From the NCBI RefSeq assembly GCF_022898935.1, contig NZ_JALIRP010000008.1:62001-126000 (forward strand): a stretch of 64,000 nt of DNA. The letters are read 5' to 3'. The DNA comes from Paenibacillus mangrovi. Its GTDB lineage: Bacteria; Bacillota; Bacilli; Paenibacillales; Paenibacillaceae. This document shows positions 34,111 to 42,907 of the stretch, piece after piece. How positions within the stretch are numbered: position 1 is the first letter of the stretch; each line of letters begins with the position of its first letter. A program made the position numbers and the translations under genes. The notes below the pieces were generated by a model that worked only from the letters and a program-made list of their open reading frames with translations, was not told the DNA's origin and made no database searches.

Positions 34111-36177
34111 TTACCTAGGATTAGAAGACAGCTTATTGGTCTCTCTGATTAACGAGAAGTATTGATCTGCCAATACCTGCTGATATTCCGGTCCGAGGGA
34201 GTCAGAAATTGTCACCACATCTGTAGGTGTCATACTCCATGCAAGCAGTCCCAAGGATACGAACAATGGTGATTTGCCATCCCATTTTGCTTTCGCATCC
34301 ACCAAAATCTTTTGAGCATCCTGAACACTGCCGACGCCCTGAATGGTAGATACAGGCAGATTGCCTTTCACAATATCCACGCTATAATGGTCCTCCCAGC
34401 TTAGGAACAATCCATCCGAATGGAGATTTTCCTTATAGGCTTTTGCTACTGCATTGCTAAGAGGAACGTTCTGGTTTGCAACCCGGTTAAGTACATATGG
34501 AACCGTCATTCCGGTCTTCTTCATGTACGAATAAGATTGATCCAAAAAGGCCGGCAGCGTCTCTTCAGGCCAAGCATTCGGGTAGAAATAACCCGCTCCC
34601 GACGGACCCGCAATCAACTGATCATTTGGAGTTGCCGTACTCTTGTAATACTCAAGCATGGCCGGAGCCGCGTCATAGAGCACCGGGCTGGACGTCCAGT
34701 TGATCGGCACCTTTCCTCGGTTTGGATCGTCCCAAAGATTTCGCATGCGATGCTGGTTATATTGCAAATTATCCCCTTCACTGAATGTATAGGTTACATA
34801 GATTTTATTCTCTAGTTTTGGTGCCTGTGGCTTCTGAGCCGTAGGATATGGTTGGGCATTTTTGCCGGAAAATACGGTCATGTTGCTGAACCAGTCTGCA
34901 GCAAGCACATATACGCTATGGTTCGAAGTAATTTCAACCCCGCTGAATTCGCCATCGGTATCGTTGCTGAACCAGCCCAGGTATGGTGTTCCGGGCTTAA
35001 CGTCGGACATGATCTTTTCGAACAGTGCTTTTTGCTCCGGCACATTGGAATCCAGCCAGAAGACCATGGCCTTGTTCGCTACCGCGTAGTCACGGAGATA
35101 GCCATAAGGCTCCTTCTGTTCCGAAGAAGGCGGCTCTTCATTCCCTGCATACACTTTATACTGATTCCACATATCTACGGATGCCGTCAAATTCTTCGTT
35201 TCTTGCGGTACTTTAAATTTATATACAAAGTATCGTCCGTTATCCGCAAACCGGTGTCCTCCGTTGCCGCTGGACAACTGCGAGTTTTGAGCATCATATA
35301 AAAACGGCTTTTCATCCTCCGTCCCAGGTATGAAGTGCGCAATCACCTGATCATCTGCCTTAATGGTGACCTCATGTACCGCAGCCCCCCATCCGTCCTG
35401 TGGGAACGCATCTCCAAAACGGAGATATACCGCTTCGTTGCCCAAAAACGGGGATAAGTCCAAATCGTAGGTTTTCCGGTTCTTCCCGTCACGCTCTTGG
35501 GTCGTTTCCTCTGCGATCACCTTAAAGGATTCCGGAAGACCAGGAGGCAGTTTTATTGATGTATCCGGGCTAAGTCCAATTAACATCCGGTGCGTCGTCT
35601 GCTTCCAAAGATTGTCGTACTGCCAGTTGTAAGCATCTATCCGGTCCTTAAATTCCCCCTGAAGATCATCCAGCACTTTCAAATTATACGGAGAAGCAGT
35701 CAGTTTGGAGCTGAGCTCAGGACTCGCAACTACAGCGTTTTTTAAACCGGCGAGCGTCGTTGCGACGTTAATGCTATCAGGTACTTTGGGGTCATAGACA
35801 ATGATGCCCTTCACCTCATTTTTGAACTTGGATACAATCTCCCAGGAGGAATCATGAATCGTATACGGGACATTCAGATCTTTCAACCACGTCTGCTTCC
35901 CCTCCTCCTGACTTTCAAGGAGGTAGATCCGCGGCTCTTTACGATTCACAATTCCCTGCAGCGTGGCCATTAATATTTTGATATCTCCGGGTTCGTCATA
36001 GATATCTGCCACATCCAGCTTTTTAGCTTTTGCGAACGATGGGAGCGCTTGCGATTCAGGCCAGCTAATGTTACTAGAAGAGGAAGACGAACTGGCTGCC
36101 GGCTCCGCAGATGCTCCCAAAGACATGGACAACAGGCAGACCAGAGTAAGACAGACCGTAGTGAATTTCCGAATCAT
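34111..36177 (-). CDS. Secreted GxGYxYP-domain protein (putative carbohydrate-active)
   Basis: A 688-residue protein. A type I signal peptide (FTTVCLTLVCLLSMSLGASA) is followed by a run of seven Ser residues. The family signature appears as GPSGAGYFYPNAWP (GxGYxYP) near residue 525, and the N-terminal part (about 50-180) matches the GxGYxYP N-terminal pattern (LMATLQGIVNRKEPRIYLLE). A middle region (about 220-350) looks like an inserted beta-sandwich that could bind sugars (YLRFGDAFPQDGWGAAVHEVTI). The family is linked by context to glycan breakdown but is uncharacterised. ATG 36177 follows GAGGTG. It is a single gene. Confidence 0.75.
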   Translation of the reverse strand: MIRKFTTVCLTLVCLLSMSLGASAEPAASSSSSSSNISWPESQALPSFAKAKKLDVADIYDEPGDIKILMATLQGIVNRKEPRIYLLESQEEGKQTWLKDLNVPYTIHDSSWEIVSKFKNEVKGIIVYDPKVPDSINVATTLAGLKNAVVASPELSSKLTASPYNLKVLDDLQGEFKDRIDAYNWQYDNLWKQTTHRMLIGLSPDTSIKLPPGLPESFKVIAEETTQERDGKNRKTYDLDLSPFLGNEAVYLRFGDAFPQDGWGAAVHEVTIKADDQVIAHFIPGTEDEKPFLYDAQNSQLSSGNGGHRFADNGRYFVYKFKVPQETKNLTASVDMWNQYKVYAGNEEPPSSEQKEPYGYLRDYAVANKAMVFWLDSNVPEQKALFEKIMSDVKPGTPYLGWFSNDTDGEFSGVEITSNHSVYVLAADWFSNMTVFSGKNAQPYPTAQKPQAPKLENKIYVTYTFSEGDNLQYNQHRMRNLWDDPNRGKVPINWTSSPVLYDAAPAMLEYYKSTATPNDQLIAGPSGAGYFYPNAWPEETLPAFLDQSYSYMKKTGMTVPYVLNRVANQNVPLSNAVAKAYKENLHSDGLFLSWEDHYSVDIVKGNLPVSTIQGVGSVQDAQKILVDAKAKWDGKSPLFVSLGLLAWSMTPTDVVTISDSLGPEYQQVLADQYFSLIRETNKLSSNPR

Positions 36178-36593
36178 GAACAACACACCTCAACTTTATC
36201 TTGATTTGGTAAGGCATATTAAAGAAAAAACATACTTCTGTCTGTAATCAGCCGTTAAATTGTAAAATTGACTTATAGTCGAAATCACCTCCATTATCGC
36301 TTTATTATATATATTTAATATATGTAATATGTTATTTAAAGACATTCGACAAAACTTCTTAGAAAAATAGTGCTGGGGAGACAGCCATTAGTTCAAAGGT
36401 GGTGCATGAAATCATGAGTTCAGGTCTGCCCCAGAAACGTCAAGTCGACATCTCCTCCAGACCACCCGTTTTTTGCCGAAATATCAAAGAAAATAAAGTG
36501 ACAGCGCACTCATAAAATGACAAACGTTTTCATATACAAGTGATATAGTGAAATTGCACTTATGAATAGGTGTATAAAATGGAGGGATTAAAC
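36178..36593. other. Non-coding region between GxGYxYP gene and acidic-protein gene
   Basis: About 415 bp, A+T rich near 36300-36345 (ATATATTTAATATAT). A 33-codon reading at 36415-36516 (+) has no good ribosome site. Before the acidic-protein gene, TCATAAA - 14 bp - CATATACAA (36510-36541) is a loose match to a sigma-E promoter. Confidence 0.35.
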
Positions 36594-36788
36594 ATGGAAA
36601 ATTTCGAAAACGAACTGCTGCTGTCCGACGAAGAGGTACAGGAATCTCAAATCGACGACATTGAAGAAAGCGAAGACGAGGAAGAAGACGAAGAAGCTGA
36701 AGCTGAATTCGAATCCGATGAAGAAGAAGAAGATTCGGAGGAAGATGAGGAAGAAGATTCAGAGGAAGACGAAGATCCCGAGCAATAA
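36594..36788 (+). CDS. 64-residue extremely acidic low-complexity protein
   Basis: MENFENELLLSDEEVQESQI is followed by a tail made almost only of Glu, Asp, Ser and Ala, ending EDPEQ. More than half of all residues are Asp or Glu. GGAGGG stands 7 nt before ATG 36594 and a good terminator follows, so it looks like a real single gene rather than a repeat artefact. No family is recognised. Possible roles are a metal or cation binder, a DNA mimic, or a spore or coat component; none is shown by sequence. Confidence 0.6.
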   Translation: MENFENELLLSDEEVQESQIDDIEESEDEEEDEEAEAEFESDEEEEDSEEDEEEDSEEDEDPEQ

Positions 36789-36833
36789 TGGTCTCCAATC
36801 CCTTCTCCCAGAACTACACACTTATACAAACCC

Positions 36834-36861
36834 AACCTGTTCAGTCATGAACAGGTTTTTC
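36834..36861 (+). terminator. Terminator of the acidic-protein gene
   Basis: AACCTGTTCA-GTCA-TGAACAGGTTTTT: a perfect 10-bp stem with a tetraloop and T-run. Confidence 0.92.
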
Positions 36862-36895
36862 ACTTTTGGATAATGCCTATGCCTTTAAAAAACAA

Positions 36896-36938
36896 AACAG
36901 GCGTTAGACCCTTTTGCGGAGTCCAACACCTGTTTTTT
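36896..36938 (-). terminator. ppaC terminator
   Basis: AACAGG-GTT-GAC (36896-36908) pairs with GTC-AAC-CCTGTT (36921-36934) with two single mismatches; the minus strand then runs into TTTTGTTTTTT. It is 20 bp after the ppaC stop. Confidence 0.85.
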
Positions 36939-36956
36939 GTATTGGTGGCATGTTTA

Positions 36957-37886
36957 TTATTTGCTTAAAGTCTCGGTCAGAATCGGCACGATTTGCGATT
37001 TGCGGGATACAACGCCTTTCAGCACCGCCGTATTGTTTTGCAGCTTCACATTATACGCGGTTTCAACTGCAGAAGCTTTCTTGCCCAAAGCCAAGGCTAC
37101 GGAATCGTTGTTCAGGATGTCGGTTACAACGAACACGAACAGATCCAAACCTTTTTGGCTGATGATGTTGTTCAGGGCGTCTTCTAGCTCTGCTTGACGG
37201 TTCAGCACATCATTGGTATCGACGACGTTCACTTGGGCAATTTCAACCTTGTGAGTGCCCATTTGGAATTCCTTGGCATCCAGAGAGATGAGCTCAGCGA
37301 TCGTTTTGCTGCTCATGTCCGCTCCGGCTTTCAGCATTTCAAGACCGTATGTTTCCAGGTTTACGCCGGCGATCTCAGCCAGTTCACGCGCAGCAGCCAC
37401 GTCTTCCTCTGTACAGGTTGGGGATTTCAGTAGAAGCGTATCCGAAACAATCGCTGATACCATCAGGCCAGCAATTTCCTTCGGAGTAGCTACATTTTTT
37501 TCCTTGAACAGCTTGTTCAGGATCGTAGCCGTGCAGCCTACAGGCTCAGCGCGGTAGTACAAAGGATGGCTTGTCTCGAAATTCGCGATTCGGTGATGGT
37601 CGATAACCTCCGTTACGCGTACTTGATCAATGTCGTCTGCGCTTTGCTGGCGTTCGTTGTGGTCTACGAGAATAACCTCGGAAACTTCGCCTGCCACTTT
37701 CTCCACGTGGCGTGGAGCTTCAACCTTAAAAGTATCGAGAGCAAATTGAGTTTCTCCGTTGACATTGCCCAGACGAACGGCTTCCGTATCGAATCCGAGC
37801 TGGTTTTTCAAATAGGAGTATACAATAGCAGATGTGATTGTGTCCGTATCCGGGTTTTTATGTCCGAAAATCAAAGTTTTAGCCAT
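36957..37886 (-). CDS. ppaC: Manganese-dependent inorganic pyrophosphatase (family II)
   Basis: A 309-residue DHH-family enzyme that hydrolyses pyrophosphate to phosphate. Metal ligands are in GHKNPDTDT (residues 8-16), LVDHNE and VIDHHRIANF (DHH). The C-terminal DHHA2 domain ends GVVSRKSQIVPILTETL. There are no CBS domains, so it is the short, non-regulated type. AAGGAG lies about 12 nt before the ATG. It is a single gene. Confidence 0.95.
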   Translation of the reverse strand: MAKTLIFGHKNPDTDTITSAIVYSYLKNQLGFDTEAVRLGNVNGETQFALDTFKVEAPRHVEKVAGEVSEVILVDHNERQQSADDIDQVRVTEVIDHHRIANFETSHPLYYRAEPVGCTATILNKLFKEKNVATPKEIAGLMVSAIVSDTLLLKSPTCTEEDVAAARELAEIAGVNLETYGLEMLKAGADMSSKTIAELISLDAKEFQMGTHKVEIAQVNVVDTNDVLNRQAELEDALNNIISQKGLDLFVFVVTDILNNDSVALALGKKASAVETAYNVKLQNNTAVLKGVVSRKSQIVPILTETLSK

Positions 37887-38015
37887 GAGTTTTCATTGCT
37901 CCTTATCCATTTATAAAGTATAGACATTCCAGAAATGTCTTGGTCTACATTCGATTATAGCGATAATCAGGCAATATTCCAATTCCTTTACAGAGTTTTA
38001 TTTATAGATGCCAAA

Positions 38016-38360
38016 TCAGGCTTCATGAACTGTTTTTCTAGGGATCTCGTTCAGGGGCAATCCCTCTTTGTAGTAAAGTGAAGGCTGAAGCAGAACATAA
38101 AAGATATGAGTGCGTGTAAATCCCAGATTTCTCAGGTGTCCGTCTATCATTTTGGCGATGGCGTCATGCTTCTCCTGCTCCCTTGGAAACATGAAAATTT
38201 CGACCGACTGCGGGCTGTTTGTGATTTTTTCCACATGTAAAAGCTCAATTTTTACGATTTCCTGCGGAATGTTAGCGATGGCTGCCATATCTTCAACGAT
38301 CGCGGGTGCGACAGACTCCACCACGTTTTTATCAAATCCCGTAAATCTGACAAAAGGCAA
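38016..38360 (-). CDS. DUF1904 family protein (tautomerase-like fold)
   Basis: A 114-residue protein starting LPFVRFTGFDKNVVESVAPA, with IEIFMFPREQ-type and FYVLLQPSLYYKEG segments of DUF1904. The family is predicted to adopt the 4-oxalocrotonate tautomerase/MIF-like fold, but its function is unknown. The start is TTG 38360, 6 nt after AAGGGA. It is a single gene between ppaC and gpmA. Confidence 0.78.
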   Translation of the reverse strand: MPFVRFTGFDKNVVESVAPAIVEDMAAIANIPQEIVKIELLHVEKITNSPQSVEIFMFPREQEKHDAIAKMIDGHLRNLGFTRTHIFYVLLQPSLYYKEGLPLNEIPRKTVHEA

Positions 38361-38420
38361 AGCTTTTCCCTTCTTTCTGGAGGTTCGTGTTCATGTGTAC
38401 TGGTATTATATACCCTACCA

Positions 38421-38464
38421 CAAAAACACCGGAGGAGTCACCTCACGTTACGAAGGACCCCTCC
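38421..38464 (-). terminator. gpmA terminator
   Basis: On the minus strand GGAGGGGTC pairs with GACTCCTCC (one G-T pair) over a 16-nt loop and is followed by GGTGTTTTTG. It starts 12 bp after the gpmA stop. Confidence 0.7.
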
Positions 38465-38475
38465 ATGCAGCTTGG

Positions 38476-39225
38476 CTATTCCATAATTGTAGACGGGTTA
38501 GCGACTGTTTCGATTCTTTCCTGAACATGATCCTGTTCGCCGAGAAAATGGCGGTTCAGCGGCTTCAGGTTATCATCCAGCTCGTATAGAATCGGCACTG
38601 CGGTCGGAATATTCAAGTCGACGATATCCTCGGCGCTGATATCCTCAAGCACCTTCATCAGCGCCCGGAGACTGTTCCCATGCGCCACGACCAGCACCTT
38701 TTTACCTGCCTTGATCTGGGGCACAATTTCTGCCTCCCAGTATGGAACGACTCTAGCGATGGTATCCTTGAGGCTTTCCCCTAGTGGGATTTCCTGTTCG
38801 GTCAAATGACCGTAGCGCTTATCCTTAAGGGGATAACGATCATCTTCGGCGGTAATTTGCAGCGGCGGCACGTCGAAGCTTCTGCGCCACAGCTTTACCT
38901 GCTCAGCCCCGTATTTGTCGGCCGTTTCCTGCTTATTCAGTCCCTGAAGTGCGCCGTAATGGCGCTCGTTCAGCTTCCAGTTTTTATGGATCGGAATCCA
39001 TAAAGAATCATTGACGTCGAGTATGTAATTCAGCGTCTTGATCGCCCTTTTCAGGACAGACGTATACGCAATATCGATCTCGTAAGGTACCTTTTTGAGC
39101 AGTTCTCCGGCTTTGATCGCTTCATGGACACCTTTTTCCGTTAGATCGACATCCGTCCAGCCCGTAAAGCGGTTTTCCTGATTCCAAATGCTTTCCCCAT
39201 GTCTCACCAGAACGACTTTGAACAT
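38476..39225 (-). CDS. gpmA: 2,3-bisphosphoglycerate-dependent phosphoglycerate mutase
   Basis: A 249-residue glycolytic enzyme that interconverts 3- and 2-phosphoglycerate. VLVRHGESIWNQENRFTGW carries the phospho-His RHG; other marks are SVLKRAIKT, ERHYGALQGLNK and VVAHGNSLRALM. ATG 39225 follows GAGGAGG; a longer frame to 39267 adds 14 residues upstream of that site. It is a single gene. Most Bacillota also have the BPG-independent GpmI, so this is often the second mutase. Confidence 0.95.
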   Translation of the reverse strand: MFKVVLVRHGESIWNQENRFTGWTDVDLTEKGVHEAIKAGELLKKVPYEIDIAYTSVLKRAIKTLNYILDVNDSLWIPIHKNWKLNERHYGALQGLNKQETADKYGAEQVKLWRRSFDVPPLQITAEDDRYPLKDKRYGHLTEQEIPLGESLKDTIARVVPYWEAEIVPQIKAGKKVLVVAHGNSLRALMKVLEDISAEDIVDLNIPTAVPILYELDDNLKPLNRHFLGEQDHVQERIETVANPSTIME

Positions 39226-39298
39226 ATGATGATACCTCCTCACTTCTGCCTCTCGCGATTTGGACATTGTATGGTGTGTCTATTCTATTTATTAACCC

Positions 39299-39670
39299 TT
39301 ATTCCGTTCTTTGATTCATGCGCATGACATAATTATCTGAAGTCAGAAATTTCAGCTTGCCGGACTGTGCATCATATTCGTAGATCAAGATCGTACCATG
39401 CGTATCGGATTCCGTGTTGCCGTCGATGACGGCAAAGCGGTTGTCGCCAAGGGGCACAATCTGCTCATTCAATGCGTTGGATTTGACATTCAGTTCTTTA
39501 GGGAAGCTGGTGTTATTCATATCCTTGGGGTAAATATCCAAACTCCCTCCTATAATGTGGGTTGCCGTTGCGGTCTCCGTCTGTGGTTTCACCATAAACA
39601 CGAGATAAACGGCGACAAACAGCATCAGTGCGCTTAAGCCAAGAATGAGTGCACTATTCTTGTTTTCCAA
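39299..39670 (-). CDS. Hypothetical membrane-anchored protein
   Basis: A 123-residue protein from TTG 39670 (AAAGGAAAG upstream). One N-terminal helix (ALILGLSALMLFVAVYLVFM) would anchor it with about 95 residues outside. The outer part ends as a small beta-rich unit (RFAVIDGNTESDTHGTILIYEYD, GKLKFLTSDNYVMRM). I do not recognise a family. It lies between gpmA and a divergent DinB gene. Confidence 0.65.
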   Translation of the reverse strand: MENKNSALILGLSALMLFVAVYLVFMVKPQTETATATHIIGGSLDIYPKDMNNTSFPKELNVKSNALNEQIVPLGDNRFAVIDGNTESDTHGTILIYEYDAQSGKLKFLTSDNYVMRMNQRTE

Positions 39671-39798
39671 GTTAACATCTTTCCTTTCGGTTTAGAATAC
39701 AATGTGACTTGACGTGATGTATATGTACATTGCTTCTACCGCCACCCTACTATAAAATTGAAGGGATATTACATATCGTAAGGAGGATAAAATCATTC

Positions 39799-40260
39799 AT
39801 GAGAGACTCTTATTTATTCGGACTCATGCTGCGGAGTCGCAATGGCATCATCCAAAAGGTCCAAACGCTTCCCGAGGAAATACGCAATGTTGTGCCTGAG
39901 GGCTTCAACAACAGCATCCACTGGCAGCTCGGGCATTTGCTGACGGTAACGAATCACATTGTGTTTCAGTTTGCAGGCAAAGAATCCGTCATTCCGGATC
40001 ACTATAAAGCATTCTTCGGTCCCAGCACCAAACCTGCGGACTGGACGGAGGAAGCTCCGGCTTGGGACACGTTGATTGAAGAACTGACCCGGCAGTGCAA
40101 GCTGATAGAAGATACTTTTGGCGGCAAGCTTCAGGAGCCTCTGACGGTAAAAGAAAACTTTGCCAAAGCGGAAACGGTAGGCGAAATTCTGGTGATGAAC
40201 ATCAGCCACGAAAGCTCCCATTCTGGCATAATCAACGCCATGATCAAGGTACTCGTCTAG
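39799..40260 (+). CDS. DinB-family protein
   Basis: A 153-residue four-helix protein of the DinB/YfiT-like superfamily. The three metal-binding His positions are visible: one in HWQLGHLLTVTNHIVFQF (first helix pair) and ISHESSHSGI near the C-terminus. Members are metal-dependent thiol transferases or DNA-damage-induced proteins of unknown action. ATG 39799 is preferred: AAGGAGG lies about 12 nt before it and the upstream extension to 39730 has no ribosome site. Confidence 0.83.
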   Translation: MRDSYLFGLMLRSRNGIIQKVQTLPEEIRNVVPEGFNNSIHWQLGHLLTVTNHIVFQFAGKESVIPDHYKAFFGPSTKPADWTEEAPAWDTLIEELTRQCKLIEDTFGGKLQEPLTVKENFAKAETVGEILVMNISHESSHSGIINAMIKVLV

Positions 40261-40270
40261 AAAGCAAAGA

Positions 40271-40302
40271 AACCCTGGCTTGAAAGAAGTCAGGGTATTT
40301 TA
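40271..40302 (+). terminator. DinB gene terminator
   Basis: ACCCTGGCTT-GAAA-GAAGTCAGGGT, one bulged base, followed by ATTTTAAT. It may also serve the convergent yxlG. Confidence 0.75.
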
Positions 40303-40350
40303 ATATCCATATTATTACATATGTTGTTATATAGAGACAAATCATTTTTG

Positions 40351-41130
40351 TCAAAATCGGGCTCTTTTGCGTTGGGTCATGTAAACCGCCCCTACGAAAA
40401 AGATAATCATGAAGAGGATCGTGATCAAGAGGGCGCCCATGGTACCTGTGCCTCCGCTTCCTTGCAGAAGGACCTTTGCCGATATTTGCGGAAGCGCCCC
40501 AGGACTCCAGGCCATATACCGCGGAAGCATGCCGTATGCTAAGGACAATAGCAGGGCCGCGCCCAGGCTGACAAAAGCAATCCCAGCCGCAGGGTTCATA
40601 AGTGAGCTGAATAGAAGAGTAAGCGATCCGGCAAACCACATCCACAGCAGATAAAACAGCGCCGCTTTTACCGCCGCAGCTGTGTCGACCGGTCCGATCA
40701 TTTGCACGGTATAATACCAGGCTCCGGCATATCCGAGTCCGAAGGACGCGGTGATCAGGGAAATCATGCTCATCCATTTGGCAGCGGCATATGACACGAA
40801 CGAGACGGGCTTGGAAAAAATCATCTGCGAGACGCCGCTTTGGCGTTCACCCGAAATCATCGTCATCAAGGAGAGCACCAGAATGAGGATGCCTATCGCG
40901 TTATATTGACCGAGCGTTTGGGCGAGAACCTCCGCTCCTGACGGCATCTCCATCATGATCGTCATGCCTTTGGGCATATTGCCTGCCGCCTTCAGGATTT
41001 CAGGCATAAAGCGGGTTACTATCGGCTGCATGACCCCCAACATCAAAAAGACCAACGGCACCCACAGCCATCTATAGCTGCGTCCCATTTCCAGCATTTC
41101 TTTCCGGAAAAACAATCCGAACTGCTTCAT
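40351..41130 (-). CDS. yxlG: ABC-2 type permease YxlG of the sigma-Y operon
   Basis: A 259-residue integral membrane protein with six hydrophobic segments (VPLVFLMLGVMQPIV, AIGILILVLSLMTMIS, ITASFGLGYAGAWYY and others). GERQSGVSQMIFSKPVSFVSY is the cytoplasmic stretch typical of ABC-2 exporters. Its ATG overlaps the end of the ATPase gene by 4 bp (ATGA). It is the last gene of a six-gene set matching sigY-yxlCDEFG of Bacillus subtilis. The exported substrate is unknown. Confidence 0.85.
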   Translation of the reverse strand: MKQFGLFFRKEMLEMGRSYRWLWVPLVFLMLGVMQPIVTRFMPEILKAAGNMPKGMTIMMEMPSGAEVLAQTLGQYNAIGILILVLSLMTMISGERQSGVSQMIFSKPVSFVSYAAAKWMSMISLITASFGLGYAGAWYYTVQMIGPVDTAAAVKAALFYLLWMWFAGSLTLLFSSLMNPAAGIAFVSLGAALLLSLAYGMLPRYMAWSPGALPQISAKVLLQGSGGTGTMGALLITILFMIIFFVGAVYMTQRKRARF

Positions 41131-42050
41131 GCCTGCACCACCTTTAGGAACAAATCCTCAAGTGTGCTTTGTCCCGATTCGAATTTACGGAAGGCGACCT
41201 GATGCGAAACCGCATCAGCCATCAGCTCGAACGAAGCTTTCTCCACATCAGTTACTGTCAGCCTGGCCCGGTTTCCGGTGATCTCAGCTTGACGGACAAA
41301 AGCTTTGCTACTGATCGAGGCCATCCATTTCAGAGATACCGGGTCTCCTCCAACTTCGATCCGGATAACGGGTTCGCTGTACTCTCTTCGGATCTGGTCC
41401 AGCTTCCCTTGCAGCGCGATTTCTCCCTCTCGGATCATGAGAATTTCGTCACAAATTTCTTCGGCATCGTGAAGGACATGCGTCGAGAATAGAACTGTCG
41501 TTTCGAGCCGGATCCGCTGTAGCAGATTCAGTACATCCTTGCGTCCGGCAGGATCCAGCGCGGAGACCGGCTCATCCAATATGAGCAGCTTGGGACGGTG
41601 AATCAAAGCCTGTGCCAGACCGAGCCTCTGCTTCATGCCACCCGAGTATCCCCCGATTCTTCTTGATGCTGCATGTTGCAGTCCCACGTTCTCCAGCCAT
41701 TCGTCTGTTTTGAGCACAGCATCGCGGCCTGCCAATCCGGCAAGCTCGGCTGCATAGCGCAGAAACTCTCTACCTGTCATCCATGGATAGAACACCGGCA
41801 TCTGCGGCAAATATCCGATAAACATCCTGCGGTCGGTCACTGGTTTACTTTGGTCCAGCAATTGGATGGAACCCGAGGTTGGCTGGAGCAGACCCGCGAG
41901 CATGCTGATCGTTGTCGTTTTCCCCGCCCCGTTGGGGCCTAGAAGAGCAGCGCAGCTTCCCTCGGCAATCGAGAAGGCCACATCCCGAACAACCGTACGG
42001 TCCTTAAAGCGCTTGGTTAATCCTTTAACCTGAAGCAGCGGCTGTGTCAT
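41127..42050 (-). CDS. yxlF: ABC transporter ATP-binding protein YxlF of the sigma-Y operon
   Basis: A 307-residue ATPase. Walker A is GPNGAGKTTT (about 40-49), signature GGYSGGMKQRL, Walker B LLILDEPVSAL, then the switch His in FSTHVLHDAEE. The C-terminal DUF4162-like region is usual for drug/antibiotic exporters. ATG 42050 follows GGAAGGAAGG and overlaps the stop of yxlE. It energises YxlG. Confidence 0.9.
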   Translation of the reverse strand: MTQPLLQVKGLTKRFKDRTVVRDVAFSIAEGSCAALLGPNGAGKTTTISMLAGLLQPTSGSIQLLDQSKPVTDRRMFIGYLPQMPVFYPWMTGREFLRYAAELAGLAGRDAVLKTDEWLENVGLQHAASRRIGGYSGGMKQRLGLAQALIHRPKLLILDEPVSALDPAGRKDVLNLLQRIRLETTVLFSTHVLHDAEEICDEILMIREGEIALQGKLDQIRREYSEPVIRIEVGGDPVSLKWMASISSKAFVRQAEITGNRARLTVTDVEKASFELMADAVSHQVAFRKFESGQSTLEDLFLKVVQA

Positions 42051-42244
42051 GAAACATCCTTCCTTCCAACGACAAAATAAAGGACAGAGCCCAAAATATT
42101 CCCACACACAATAATAACTACCCATAACCACTTAGGGCCCCTTGTTGATTCGGTTCTAGATAAAGAAATGAGGCCCACCACAGCCAGAATCAGCCAAATG
42201 ACAATCAGTGGTGCAATCAAATCCCATGGAATATCGGTATTCAC
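42047..42244 (-). CDS. yxlE: YxlE-like membrane protein (PLDc_N family), sigma-Y antagonist component
   Basis: A 65-residue protein with two helices (APLIVIWLILAVVGLISL and WLWVVIIVCGNILGSVLYFVVG) and the PLDc_N ending (FVVGRKDVS). In Bacillus subtilis YxlE is one of the negative regulators of sigma-Y. It overlaps the yxlF start by 4 bp and follows yxlD after 23 bp. Confidence 0.82.
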   Translation of the reverse strand: MNTDIPWDLIAPLIVIWLILAVVGLISLSRTESTRGPKWLWVVIIVCGNILGSVLYFVVGRKDVS

Positions 42245-42267
42245 GCGTTATTCCCCCTTCGCGCTAA

Positions 42268-42498
42268 TTATTGAGATTTATGTTTTTGCCGCTCTTTTCT
42301 ACGCGGCCAGTAAATATGAATGAACCAGTACGCAATAAGCGGACTGGGGCATTGAATCAAGCCGATGACTCCCCAAAACCAGTAATATTTCGTATGGCGG
42401 CGAGCATTCGTAAACAGCCATGAGCTTTGTGCTAGCAAAATGCATACCACTAGAACAATGCCCCATAGCGGTAGCGAATCAGAATGGTAACTATGCAC
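42268..42498 (-). CDS. yxlD: YxlD-like membrane protein of the sigma-Y operon
   Basis: A 76-residue protein with two hydrophobic stretches (LWGIVLVVCILLAQSSWLF and YYWFWGVIGLIQCPSPLIAYWFIHIYW) and a basic tail (PRRKERQKHKSQ). Size, topology and place between yxlC and yxlE fit YxlD, the main negative regulator of sigma-Y in Bacillus. Its start overlaps yxlC by 8 bp. Assignment is mostly by position. Confidence 0.75.
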   Translation of the reverse strand: MHSYHSDSLPLWGIVLVVCILLAQSSWLFTNARRHTKYYWFWGVIGLIQCPSPLIAYWFIHIYWPRRKERQKHKSQ

Positions 42499-42907
42499 GA
42501 CCCGACTTCACCTTCTTCCGGGATTTGTAGAAGAAACGTGCAGCAGAGGCAATGATGACGACAAACACAAGCGCCTGAATGGTAGCAAACACGGCGATGC
42601 TGCTGAACGCCAGAAGCATGTTACCTCCAATCACCACAAGCGCAGTGAGAAGGAACAAAATCCACTCTAGAAGAGCACGTTTACGCAGCTTCCGCCGCTG
42701 CACAGCTACAAGCTGCTCCAACTCATGCAGTGCCGGCGGTTCCGGATGCCGGATCGTCCGTTCCATCTGGTCGAACCCGTGCAGCAGCTGGGCGATCAGC
42801 GCCTCATCCTCCGGAGACCCGTGTTCGTCCATGTTCAGTACCTGTGGAGACTTCAAGTCCGGTTTCTGCGGCTCCATGCTCTCATGCTCTTGTCTGTTTC
42901 TTTTCAT
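42491..42907 (-). CDS. yxlC: YxlC-like anti-sigma component of the sigma-Y operon
   Basis: A 138-residue protein: a polar N-terminus (about 1-80) followed by two helices (LLEWILFLLTALVVIGGNMLL, AVFATIQALVFVVIIASAARFF) and a basic tail. AAAGGAG lies 10 nt before the ATG, which is inside the 3' end of sigY (26-bp overlap). It probably contributes to holding sigma-Y inactive at the membrane. Assigned by position and topology. Confidence 0.75.
   Translation of the reverse strand: MKRNRQEHESMEPQKPDLKSPQVLNMDEHGSPEDEALIAQLLHGFDQMERTIRHPEPPALHELEQLVAVQRRKLRKRALLEWILFLLTALVVIGGNMLLAFSSIAVFATIQALVFVVIIASAARFFYKSRKKVKSGRA

Noticed and set aside
36415..36516. 33-codon plus-strand reading (MSSGLPQKRQVDISS...)
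   Set aside because: No ribosome site, no family pattern and no terminator; probably chance.
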